Source: Zhouia amylolytica
GTDB taxonomy: Bacteria > Bacteroidota > Bacteroidia > Flavobacteriales > Flavobacteriaceae
Reading direction: 5' to 3'
Length of the DNA stretch: 64,000 bases
NCBI RefSeq assembly: GCF_900116365.1
Contig: NZ_FPAG01000007.1
Coordinates: forward strand, 186,001-250,000
Positions 35,324-42,956 of this stretch are shown here, piece after piece. Each line of letters starts with the position of its first letter. Positions within the stretch are counted from its first letter, which is position 1. Made by a program: the position numbers and the translations under genes. The notes beneath the pieces are model-generated. The model was not told the DNA's origin. It saw only the letters and a list, made by a program, of their open reading frames with translations, and did no database searches.

Positions 35324-36751
35324 TCAACTCACTGATAAGGTCTTAAGTTTTTCTTTAGCGTTGTTGTTTTCAGGGTTGAGCTCCAGGCTCTTTTCGTAAT
35401 ATTCAATCGCCTTTTCCGTATCTCCATTCATCATATAAGCTTCTGCGAGTGAATCATAGGCATCATACGAATCAGGGAAGGCATATACCTCCAATTTAAA
35501 CAAATCAATTGCTTTTTTATAGAATCCCCTGTTTATCATTTCATAACCTTTGGAATTAATATCTAATTCTGATAGATCAATCTCAGAGGCTGCTATAAGT
35601 TTTTCTGCAGTAGTTATACCGTCCTTTAAATACGCATTGATGACATCTTTAGTAAAGAAATAGCTCTCCAGCTTAGGTGTAGCTCCTGAAATTGTTTTTT
35701 CTATAAAGAATCGAGCGTCTAAGAAGCCTTCTCCGAGGTCTTTATTGGTTAAAAGAACTACCGTATAATCTTGTTTTCCGAAAATTCGCCATTCTGCACC
35801 TACTCCAAAGTGGCCTCCGCTATGGCCATAAACCCCTGATCCTTTACCTCCTGAAAACTGCATACCATATCCATATGAACCGCTTTCCGGTTCTTTTTTC
35901 ATAAGATCTGTATAAGTCGCTGAAAGTAATTGATTGTGTTTAAATGAAGTCGCAAAATTGAAAAGATCATCTATTGTGGATCTGCCGCCACCGGCAGGAC
36001 TCCCCTTCACCCCACTCATAAATAAGGTCTTTTGAAGTTTATTTGGATAGACATCAGACAAGGTATAATGTTCGGCTGCGTTAGGCGTTGGATGATCAGC
36101 ATCAAAATTGCCTGTGTTCTTCATTTTTGCAACCGAAAAAATATGATCTTCTATATAGTTAGTATATGGCATTTGTGTAACCGCTTCTATTATTCTGCCA
36201 AGCATGATATAGTTTGTGTTTCTGTATGCAAACTGCTCATTTGGCCTGAATTCTAATGGTTCATTTTCATATAAAGGGGCAATACTCTTTAAAGTTCTGA
36301 ATTGTTCTTTAGAGGTATTAATAAACTTCTCAGAGCGAAAATAATTGGTTAACCCGCTTCGATGTGATAATAATAGCCTAATCGTAATAGCTTCTCTCGC
36401 CTCTTCATTCGGGTAGTCCGGAAAAAATTTTCCGATCGGATCATCCAATGATAGTTTTCCGGCTTCTATGAGTTGGAATATTGCTACGGCGGTAAATGAC
36501 TTCCCAACGGATGCATATGAAAATTTGGTGTTTATATTATTTTTTACCTGATGTCCTATATGGGCATAACCAAATGCCTTTTTATACAAAATACTATCGT
36601 TCTTGGCTATTAATACGGCGCCACTGAAGCCTTCCAGTGCCTCCAGGTAATTATTAATTTCTGTAATATGATTGTCACTGAAAGTTACGGGTTGTTCATT
36701 CGAACATGCTATTATTAAGGTAGCAATGATTGGTAGAAAAAGGTTTTTCAT
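35324..36751 (-). CDS. Serine hydrolase (beta-lactamase fold) with C-terminal TPR
   Basis: 475 residues. The lipobox is LIIAC (Cys16). The hydrolase domain (about 30-345) has SxxK Ser81-Val-Gly-Lys84 (YASVGKSFTAV), YRN in FAYRNTNYIM, and HSG in YGHSGGHFG, so the full catalytic set is present. The tail (about 400-470) holds two TPR-like repeats, DLFKLEVYAFPDSYDAYDSLAEAYMMNG and AIEYYEKSLELNPENNNA. It is the second gene of the marR operon, starting one base after the marR stop. It probably acts on a peptide or ester in the periplasm. Confidence 0.92.
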   Translation of the reverse strand: MKNLFLPIIATLIIACSNEQPVTFSDNHITEINNYLEALEGFSGAVLIAKNDSILYKKAFGYAHIGHQVKNNINTKFSYASVGKSFTAVAIFQLIEAGKLSLDDPIGKFFPDYPNEEAREAITIRLLLSHRSGLTNYFRSEKFINTSKEQFRTLKSIAPLYENEPLEFRPNEQFAYRNTNYIMLGRIIEAVTQMPYTNYIEDHIFSVAKMKNTGNFDADHPTPNAAEHYTLSDVYPNKLQKTLFMSGVKGSPAGGGRSTIDDLFNFATSFKHNQLLSATYTDLMKKEPESGSYGYGMQFSGGKGSGVYGHSGGHFGVGAEWRIFGKQDYTVVLLTNKDLGEGFLDARFFIEKTISGATPKLESYFFTKDVINAYLKDGITTAEKLIAASEIDLSELDINSKGYEMINRGFYKKAIDLFKLEVYAFPDSYDAYDSLAEAYMMNGDTEKAIEYYEKSLELNPENNNAKEKLKTLSVS

Positions 36752-36752
36752 T

Positions 36753-37190
36753 TTAGTTGGTACAGTTTTTAGTTATTTTTTTTAGTAATTCAAATAATTG
36801 AATACGTTCCGATTCTGTTAGTCCGTTTAAGGCTGTAGTCCTGTTTAGGGATATAACGGGGGCTAATAATGAAATGGCCTTTTTACCCTTATCGGCAATT
36901 GTTAATGTTGAGCGTCTTTTGTCTTTAGCATCGATAGTTTTTGTTAAATAGCCCTTCTTCTCCATTAATTTCAATATCCGGGTAATAGAGGCATAATCTT
37001 TAAACACTAAATCAGCCAACTCCATCTGAGTGTGATCGGTATTTTTATCTAAGATTAGCAATATGAGTGCCTGGTCGACGGTTATGTCCGGAATCACTTC
37101 TGATATGTTTTTTGCGCTTAGTTTGCGATATGCCTTAATGGTTTCTTCAATAGCATATAAGACTGTATTGGTAGGTGTATTTATCTTCAT
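36753..37190 (-). CDS. MarR-family transcriptional regulator
   Basis: 145 residues from the ATG at 37190; the open frame extends 16 codons further, but the predicted transcript starts inside that extension. The winged helix is clear: DQALILLILDKNTDHTQMELADLVFKDYASITRILKLMEKKGYLTKTIDAKDKRRSTLTIADKGKK, with the recognition helix and the DxRxx wing (DAKDKRRSTL). The dimerisation helices are at both ends. It is co-transcribed with the adjacent serine hydrolase and very likely represses its own operon through the two palindromes at its promoter. Confidence 0.93.
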   Translation of the reverse strand: MKINTPTNTVLYAIEETIKAYRKLSAKNISEVIPDITVDQALILLILDKNTDHTQMELADLVFKDYASITRILKLMEKKGYLTKTIDAKDKRRSTLTIADKGKKAISLLAPVISLNRTTALNGLTESERIQLFELLKKITKNCTN

Positions 37191-37195
37191 ATTTA

Positions 37196-37243
37196 TTTGA
37201 CATATCAAACAAAAGTAGCAATTTATTTGATATATCAAATAAA
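37196..37243 (-). promoter_or_regulatory. marR promoter with two operator palindromes
   Basis: A perfect 22-bp palindrome with half-site TTTATTTGATA lies at 37222-37243, and a second site, TTTGA-CATA-TCAAA, at 37196-37209. Their centres are 30 bp apart. Between them on the minus strand is the -7 box TACTTTTG (37210-37217), with TTTG of the first palindrome 18 bases upstream as the -33 element. The operators thus cover the -33 element and the start site. Confidence 0.88.
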
Positions 37244-37563
37244 CACACTAAAATGTTCGCTGAAGTTATTTGTTGAATGGGAGTTTTTTACTTAAGGCTA
37301 TTGGGGAGTTATTAAGGGTTGGGCACCCTTAAGGCGCAAAATATGTGCACTCGAATCTTGTTACAGTCCTCGCCTGCCACTAATAATGTAGTTTGAACAT
37401 ATTGTAAGATGCCATTGCAGTTTTGCATATGATTTAGAACGAAATGGCGCATAGTTAATTCGTATTAGTTTACCATTAACAACTTCCTAACTATTGTACT
37501 AACTATTTTTATTCGATCATTTATCCCCAGATTCAATCAAGCTAAACTCATAAAGCGGTCGCT
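37244..37563. other. Intergenic region between the marR promoter and the aldolase-like gene
   Basis: About 320 bases without a gene. It contains a hairpin, TTAAGGGT-TGGGC-ACCCTTAA (37312-37332), that may end the aldolase-like operon, although no T tract follows on either strand. Nothing else was recognised. Confidence 0.4.
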
Positions 37564-38769
37564 TCACCCCTCCTTTCGAACTGACTTTACGCCCTTTTTC
37601 CAGGCATTGATAATATCGTTCAGGTTCCTGGTGAGCAGGCTTTCGTTGACTGTGAATTTCACAATGCCTTGATCGTTGGCTCTTCCCAGCCAGATATTAT
37701 GCTCGTTATACAAATACATAGCCAGGTCTTTTAAATTGATATCCTTCCTCAAATGCAGGTCATAGATATTGGTTCCCTTATCAAGACTGCTGATGTTCAC
37801 CCCATCGATGGTATTCAACTCAGTGATTAAGGTTTGGGTGCTTTTGATTACCTGTTGCCACCTTTCTTCAATACCCTTCAGGTAATGCAAGGCCATGGCC
37901 GTTTGATTCCAGCTTTGGAATACGGTTCCGCCAAGAATCTTCACCTGATGTGATACCTGGTCAATAACGGCTGCATCTCCACAGAGTATGGCGCCTCCGC
38001 TGGCATTTAAGTATTTGTATAAGGATATATACACCGTATCAAATTGTGCTGCATATTCGGCTATGGAGACTCCGGTATATGCTGCAGCAATATGTAGCCT
38101 GGCACCATCGAGATGCATTTTATAGCCTTGTTGCTTGCAATAGGACGCTATTGCTTGAATGGTTTCCATAGGAACAACCCTTCCATCGGCTCTTCTAACA
38201 GGATTTTCGATCACTACGGTTCCTAATCCGCTTTTAAAAACCTCTTCGTGCTCCAGGTAGGAGATTTCCGTTTTCAGATCTTCCAGGCTAAAAGTTGACT
38301 GCCCCTTCCCTACCGGGATCAGCCTTTTCCCATGAACGCTTTGGGCTGCATCGGCTTCATCTCTGAAAACATGTGAATTTTCAGGGACCATTGCTTTCGT
38401 ATTGGTTCCATTCAGCAATTTAATTGCCAGTTGATTCGCCATGGTGCCGGTTGGCAGGTAGATAGCTTTCTCTTTCCCGGTTATTTTGGCAAATTCTTCC
38501 TCTAATGCTTTGGTTGCTCCACCATTTCCATAAAAATCTGGTTCAATCGGATGGGTATTGCTGATGGTGGTTAGTTTTTTCAGGTATTGCTTCGGGTCGA
38601 GCGACAAACCATCAAAAATAAAATTAACGGCTGTGGGATTATTTGTCGGTTGATTTTCGGTCCAGGTTTCAAAGGGTAAGGCGCTCATGCCTATGCCTGG
38701 TATCATGAAGGGAACTGCCGTCAGGCCACATTGTTTCAGAAAGTTTCTTCTCTTATTCTCGTTGTTCAT
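37564..38769 (-). CDS. Threonine aldolase-like PLP enzyme with Tat-type signal
   Basis: 401 residues. The N-terminus KRRNFLKQCGLTAVPFMIPGIG is a near-perfect twin-arginine signal (RRxFLK plus a weak hydrophobic core). The catalytic part (about 65-400) is a fold type I beta-eliminating lyase of the threonine-aldolase group: GKEKAIYLPTGTMANQLA, DEADAAQSVHG, HLDGARLHIAAA, and the PLP lysine Lys252 in ISLYKYLNASGG. Such enzymes split L-threonine or related 3-hydroxy amino acids. Export with a bound cofactor via Tat is unusual. The gene is 10 bases downstream of a serine hydrolase gene on the same strand. Confidence 0.85.
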   Translation of the reverse strand: MNNENKRRNFLKQCGLTAVPFMIPGIGMSALPFETWTENQPTNNPTAVNFIFDGLSLDPKQYLKKLTTISNTHPIEPDFYGNGGATKALEEEFAKITGKEKAIYLPTGTMANQLAIKLLNGTNTKAMVPENSHVFRDEADAAQSVHGKRLIPVGKGQSTFSLEDLKTEISYLEHEEVFKSGLGTVVIENPVRRADGRVVPMETIQAIASYCKQQGYKMHLDGARLHIAAAYTGVSIAEYAAQFDTVYISLYKYLNASGGAILCGDAAVIDQVSHQVKILGGTVFQSWNQTAMALHYLKGIEERWQQVIKSTQTLITELNTIDGVNISSLDKGTNIYDLHLRKDINLKDLAMYLYNEHNIWLGRANDQGIVKFTVNESLLTRNLNDIINAWKKGVKSVRKEG

Positions 38770-38779
38770 TTGGTTGGTT

Positions 38780-40030
38780 TTAAGGTCTTAGCCGGTTAAA
38801 ATATTCATTCATTGTATCCCAAATCTCATAATACTCTAATTCTTTAGCCCTGTTATCATTCCCCATATCGGTATTAATCACGATGTATCTTCCGGTTTTA
38901 TCTTCCTTATTGAAATAAAACCAGGTACCGACCCCTGCATCGCCCCCGGAGTGTCCGACATAACCTTTAGCACTATGGCCGATAAAAATGGCAGGGCTAT
39001 AATCTCCATTATACGGATTACTGCTATTTCGTTCGTTAAAATGACGTGCATCCAGTTGTTCTGTAAAGAACTCTTTATAACTTTCCTTCTTGAGTAAAGT
39101 TCCCTCCCCGCTATATCCTTTCACCAATTCCAACAGGTACTTTGCCATATCGCTACTTGAGGATATCAACATCCCATCCGGATAGGTAATCCCCTTATAG
39201 AAAGGCAATACAGTGTTATCGTTTCGGTACAATCGCGAGTGCATAGAGCGATCAATAGCTGCCAGGGACCAACCTGTATCGTTCATTTGTAATGGATCCA
39301 GAATATGTTTTTGTGTAAAGGTATCAAAGGCTTCCCCTGTAGCTTTTTCTATAATCAAGGCGCATAAAGTGGCGCCTATATTGGAGTAATTATAGCGTTC
39401 ACCCGGTTTGAAATTAATGTAATGATCATTTTGATAGTATTCCCCGGTGGTGGTTAGATATTCCTTTAAAAACGTTTCCATGGGCATATCGGCCTCGGGT
39501 GGGTTTAGTTGCTGATAAGGATAATCGGTACTCACCTTACTTAAATCCTGATCTTTTTCCAGGATCCAGGCCTTGTTCATGTACTGATCGGAATCGTTTA
39601 TACCCGAAGTATGGGTTGCCAAATGCCTGATGGTTATTTTTTTATCAGGATAATTTGGGTTTATTACCTGAAAGGGTAGATAGTTTTCAATTGGGTCGTC
39701 GAGTTGTAGTTTACCGATTTCTTTGGCTTTCATCAAAGCGATCCCAATTAATGTTTTAGATACGGAGGCAATATGTTGTATGGTATTTTCAGTGTATTCC
39801 TTTTTTGTTTCACGGTCGGCATATCCAAAGCCTTTGGTGTATAAGACCCCGTTTTGATCTACCATGGCTACTGCAAACCCATTTATTTGTCCGTTTTTCC
39901 AAATACCCTCTAATTCGGCGGTTAATGAATCTGATGCGGTAGGCTGTGTTGTTGCCTGGTTACTTTGATTGTTTTGTTTACAGGCTATACAAAGGAAGCT
40001 TAGGATAAGTAATCTGATTGCGTTTTTCAT
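38780..40030 (-). CDS. Serine hydrolase (beta-lactamase fold), lipoprotein
   Basis: 416 residues. The lipobox is FLCIAC (Cys17). The catalytic motifs are complete: SxxK Ser89-Val-Ser-Lys92 (HIASVSKTLIGIA), YSN in RYNYSNIGATL and HSG in YVGHSGGDAG. The mature enzyme starts after a Gln/Thr-rich linker. It is followed after 10 bases by the Tat-signal aldolase-like gene, so both envelope enzymes are probably made together. Likely substrates are D-amino-acid peptides or esters; none can be named from sequence. Confidence 0.92.
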   Translation of the reverse strand: MKNAIRLLILSFLCIACKQNNQSNQATTQPTASDSLTAELEGIWKNGQINGFAVAMVDQNGVLYTKGFGYADRETKKEYTENTIQHIASVSKTLIGIALMKAKEIGKLQLDDPIENYLPFQVINPNYPDKKITIRHLATHTSGINDSDQYMNKAWILEKDQDLSKVSTDYPYQQLNPPEADMPMETFLKEYLTTTGEYYQNDHYINFKPGERYNYSNIGATLCALIIEKATGEAFDTFTQKHILDPLQMNDTGWSLAAIDRSMHSRLYRNDNTVLPFYKGITYPDGMLISSSSDMAKYLLELVKGYSGEGTLLKKESYKEFFTEQLDARHFNERNSSNPYNGDYSPAIFIGHSAKGYVGHSGGDAGVGTWFYFNKEDKTGRYIVINTDMGNDNRAKELEYYEIWDTMNEYFNRLRP

Positions 40031-40263
40031 GGGTTATTTGGTTTCCTTTTAAAGAGATCAATAATTGTTTCTTGTTACAGTTATGGTATGAATTCATTTG
40101 TTTTAATCGTTAATTTACAGCTCTCAACTACCGCAAGTTCCCCTGTTCTGATTATCAAACAGCTCCTCTTTGCTCTTAAAAATACGCAATTGTTTTTAAC
40201 CGTTAATTATGAACATGAGATCGAACAAATAACTTTAACTTTATGCCCGTGATATGTCCACCG

Positions 40264-40271
40264 TACATTTG
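40264..40271 (+). promoter_or_regulatory. Promoter of Crp/Fnr gene
   Basis: Perfect -7 box TACATTTG, 16 bases before the ATG at 40288. No clear -33 TTG was found. Confidence 0.55.
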
Positions 40272-40287
40272 AAGTTATCAGCACACC

Positions 40288-40887
40288 ATGAACTCAACAG
40301 AAACATACCGATCATTTACCAAAAGCATATTCAACACCTACAGTCTGCTAAGTGATGATACGCTTGCCTCACTGCTTGCTATAGCTTCCATACAGCACTT
40401 AAAAAAAGGAACCATATTGCTTGAGGTTGGTCAAATTTCAAAGCACATACATCTCTTATATGGAGGTGCTGTCGTTTCGTATTACCTCCATAACGATGGT
40501 AACCTGTATCATAAAAACATCTTTTTAGAAGGTGATTTTGTAGGATCTACCGTATCAGCAATTACCCAAAAGCCATCTCATTTCGCATTGGAAGTTGTTG
40601 AAGATGCCACGCTTATCAGTTTGGATTATAGCCAATATCGAGCGCTGATGGAGGACCATCCGGATCTTAAGGATTTCTATATTGCTTACCTGGAGAAAAA
40701 CTGGGTCATTGATAAAGAAAAGCGGGAAATAGAAATTGTACTCACAGAAGCCAGGGAACGATACCTCGATTTTATCCAAAAACACCCTGATATTGAAAAC
40801 CGGGTTCCATTACGTTACATTGCCTCTCACCTTGGGATTACCCCTACTCAATTGAGCAGGATTCGAAAAAAATTACAGGAAATTTAA
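40288..40887 (+). CDS. Crp/Fnr-family transcriptional regulator
   Basis: 199 residues. The cyclic-nucleotide-binding-like beta-roll (about 20-125) has KKGTILLEVGQISKHIHLLYGGAVVSYY and LEGDFVGSTVSAI, but lacks the cAMP-binding Arg-Ser pair. The C-terminal helix-turn-helix (VPLRYIASHLGITPTQLSRIRKKL) is intact. Bacteroidota proteins of this kind respond to unknown ligands. It is divergent from the serine hydrolase gene and followed by a small transporter gene on the same strand after 53 bases. Confidence 0.9.
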   Translation: MNSTETYRSFTKSIFNTYSLLSDDTLASLLAIASIQHLKKGTILLEVGQISKHIHLLYGGAVVSYYLHNDGNLYHKNIFLEGDFVGSTVSAITQKPSHFALEVVEDATLISLDYSQYRALMEDHPDLKDFYIAYLEKNWVIDKEKREIEIVLTEARERYLDFIQKHPDIENRVPLRYIASHLGITPTQLSRIRKKLQEI

Positions 40888-40940
40888 TCGAATCAACATA
40901 TGTAAAGAATAAAGTCACGCCGACTGCTCATCTTTGCCAT

Positions 40941-41387
40941 ATGAAAATATTATTTTACTTATTAGCCTTCACCGGAGGCATATTTTTAGCTATACAAGCC
41001 GGATTCAATTCTCAGTTGGGTTCACTTTTAAAGAATCCCGTTATTGCGGTCATATCAGCTTCTATGGCCAGTGCCGTTTTTGGTCTGTTTTATATGTTTT
41101 CGATTGGTAAGGGAAGTATACAGTTGAGCAACTTCCATCAAGTGCCCTGGTATTTATGGTTTATTGGGGGCTTATTTAGTATGATTGGCATCTCACTTTA
41201 TTTTTATACGATTCCTAAACTTGGTATTTCAAAAATGATTGCCTGGGGACTCTGCGGTCAGCTGTTGTTCTCCCTGCTAGCTGGAAAGTTTGGCTGGCTT
41301 AACCTTCCGGTAGAACCTTTAACAACCAGACGACTTTTAGGTGCCTTTGCCATGGTGGTTGGTATCGTTTTAATTAACTCAAAATAA
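40941..41387 (+). CDS. DMT-family (DUF606/YdcZ) small membrane transporter
   Basis: 148 residues, five membrane helices. It opens with MKILFYLLAFTGGIFLAIQAGFNSQLGSLLKNPVIAVISASMASAVFGLFYM and contains WYLWFIGGLFSMIGISLYFYTIPKLGISKMIAWGLCGQLLFSLL, the two-fold pattern of DUF606/YdcZ proteins, which are half-size EamA transporters. A CATCTTTG box sits five bases before the ATG (one mismatch to TAnnTTTG), so the gene may have its own, nearly leaderless transcript. Substrate unknown. A GNAT gene follows after 9 bases. Confidence 0.88.
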   Translation: MKILFYLLAFTGGIFLAIQAGFNSQLGSLLKNPVIAVISASMASAVFGLFYMFSIGKGSIQLSNFHQVPWYLWFIGGLFSMIGISLYFYTIPKLGISKMIAWGLCGQLLFSLLAGKFGWLNLPVEPLTTRRLLGAFAMVVGIVLINSK

Positions 41388-41396
41388 AACTTAACA

Positions 41397-42122
41397 ATGA
41401 ATAAAACAGCTTTAAACATTAATAACCTAACGAATTTATGGACGGTAGCCGGAGAAGTATTTCAGGGATATTCAGAGCATAATGGAGTTTATTGTTCCCA
41501 TATAAAAAACACCCAATGGCCGAATCGACTGTGGACCGGTTCTACCCTTTGGTCTGGGCTTAAACATCAATTGATAGGGAGTATGGAAAAGATACCCGGA
41601 CTTACTTTTTCTTATTTTAATAATGGACATACGTCTCCTTTTCAGACCGATCCTGACTTTATGCTAAAATCTAAGCAGTATGGGATGAGTATGGAATTAA
41701 CTGAAAAGTTCAAGTCCCAAAAAATCTTTGATTTTAGAACGGTAACAAACCGTGAGGAGGCCGAATTATGGAGCAAGGCTTTTCATTTGGCTTTTAATTA
41801 TAATATCAGCGTTGAAACGGTTCTGAATACAATGAATACGATTCCCTATATTCTTGTTTCTGAAGAGGAAGTCCTTGTTGGTACCGTTATTTTACATATT
41901 ACTGAACAGGTAGCCGGGATCCATAGTTTGGGTATTGTTCCTTCACAAAGAAAAAAAGGCTATGCCACCGAAATCATGTATCATATTATGAATGAGGCTA
42001 TCGACTCTGATTCAAAACTAGCCACGCTGCAAGCTTCGGAGATGGCGAAAGCCATGTATGAGAAAATGGGATTTAAAACTGATTTTTTAATGGAGAATTA
42101 CACCCTAAAAAACGAACTATGA
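41397..42122 (+). CDS. GNAT-family N-acetyltransferase
   Basis: 241 residues. The N-terminal half is an unassigned domain. The C-terminal half (about 105-240) is a GNAT fold with motif A, GIHSLGIVPSQRKKGYATEIMYHIMNEA, and the late AKAMYEKMGFKTDFLMENYTL. The acetyl-CoA pyrophosphate loop (QRKKGYA) is intact. The acceptor is unknown. The stop codon overlaps the nitroreductase start (ATGA), so the two are translationally coupled, and the DMT gene is 9 bases upstream. Confidence 0.88.
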   Translation: MNKTALNINNLTNLWTVAGEVFQGYSEHNGVYCSHIKNTQWPNRLWTGSTLWSGLKHQLIGSMEKIPGLTFSYFNNGHTSPFQTDPDFMLKSKQYGMSMELTEKFKSQKIFDFRTVTNREEAELWSKAFHLAFNYNISVETVLNTMNTIPYILVSEEEVLVGTVILHITEQVAGIHSLGIVPSQRKKGYATEIMYHIMNEAIDSDSKLATLQASEMAKAMYEKMGFKTDFLMENYTLKNEL

Positions 42123-42748
42123 AATTTATAGAAAACCAGGAATGGCGTTATGCCACCAAAGAATTTGATCCGAACAGGAAAATTACTGCGGAGCAATTGG
42201 AAAGTTTAAAGAAGGCCATACAGCTCTCTGTTTCTTCCTATGGCTTGCAATTGTATAAAGTGCTTATTATTGAAAACAAGAAAGTCAGGGCAAAACTCCG
42301 TCCGGCTTCCTGGAACCAATCGCAGATAACGGATGCCTCTCATTTATTCGTTTTCTGTAATTATACCCGGGTATCTGAGCAAAACATCGATAGCTATGTT
42401 GAGCTGATAGCGGCTACCCGAGAACTGGAAAAAGAGAACCTGAAGGGTTATGGCGATTTTATGAAGGCGAAGATCGATGAGAAATCGATTGATGATCAAT
42501 TTCAATGGACCAAACATCAGACTTATATTGCTTTAGCCAATCTGCTGTCTGCTTGTGCCGAGTTAAAAATCGACACCTGTCCGATGGAAGGCTTTGAAGC
42601 TACAACGTATAATGAAGTATTGGGATTAACTGAGCGAGGCCTCAATGCTTCCGTTATTGTTCCTGTAGGTTACAGGAGTGATACAGATACTACCCAATCG
42701 CTGGCCAAAGTGAGAAAACCAATGGCTCAATTATTTGAAATGCTATAA
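42119..42748 (+). CDS. NAD(P)H-dependent nitroreductase-family oxidoreductase
   Basis: 209 residues, normal for the NfsB-like group. It starts WRYATKEFDPNRKITAEQLESLKKAIQLSVSSYGLQLYKVLII, with the FMN-binding R-x-T-K motif, then the TYIALANLLSACAELKIDTCPMEGFEA segment and GYRSDTDTTQSLAKVRKP. It probably reduces nitro- or quinone compounds with FMN. It is last in the DMT-GNAT-nitroreductase unit and is followed by a terminator. Confidence 0.92.
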   Translation: MKFIENQEWRYATKEFDPNRKITAEQLESLKKAIQLSVSSYGLQLYKVLIIENKKVRAKLRPASWNQSQITDASHLFVFCNYTRVSEQNIDSYVELIAATRELEKENLKGYGDFMKAKIDEKSIDDQFQWTKHQTYIALANLLSACAELKIDTCPMEGFEATTYNEVLGLTERGLNASVIVPVGYRSDTDTTQSLAKVRKPMAQLFEML

Positions 42749-42810
42749 AAAGGAAATCAACCAAGCTTAATTTTGTGAATGGATGGGTATGCCCCTGCCC
42801 ATGCTTTAGA

Positions 42811-42830
42811 AAGGCCCTTCGGGGCTTTTT
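42811..42830 (+). terminator. Terminator after nitroreductase gene
   Basis: AAGGCCC-TTCG-GGGCTTT, a 7-bp stem with one G-U pair and a stable UUCG-type tetraloop, followed by a T tract. Confidence 0.85.
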
Positions 42831-42900
42831 GGGTTGACATCAATTGAATTTTTATAGCAAACAAATATTAAAATTTAAATCCTCCTGTTTTTAAAAAGGT

Positions 42901-42927
42901 AAAAGCTGCCATAAAAGACAGCTTTTT
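42901..42927 (-). terminator. Terminator of the giant gene
   Basis: Stem AAAAGCTG (42901-42908) / CAGCTTTT (42919-42926) with a 10-base loop. On the minus strand it ends in a T-rich run. It lies about 30 bases past the 2028-codon gene's stop. Confidence 0.7.
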
Positions 42928-42956
42928 AATGCAATTAATAAAGTTTATCGTTAGTA

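Noticed and set aside
37312-37332. Hairpin TTAAGGGT/ACCCTTAA as an operator
   Set aside because: No regulator or promoter next to it; at best a weak terminator, so it is only mentioned with the intergenic region.
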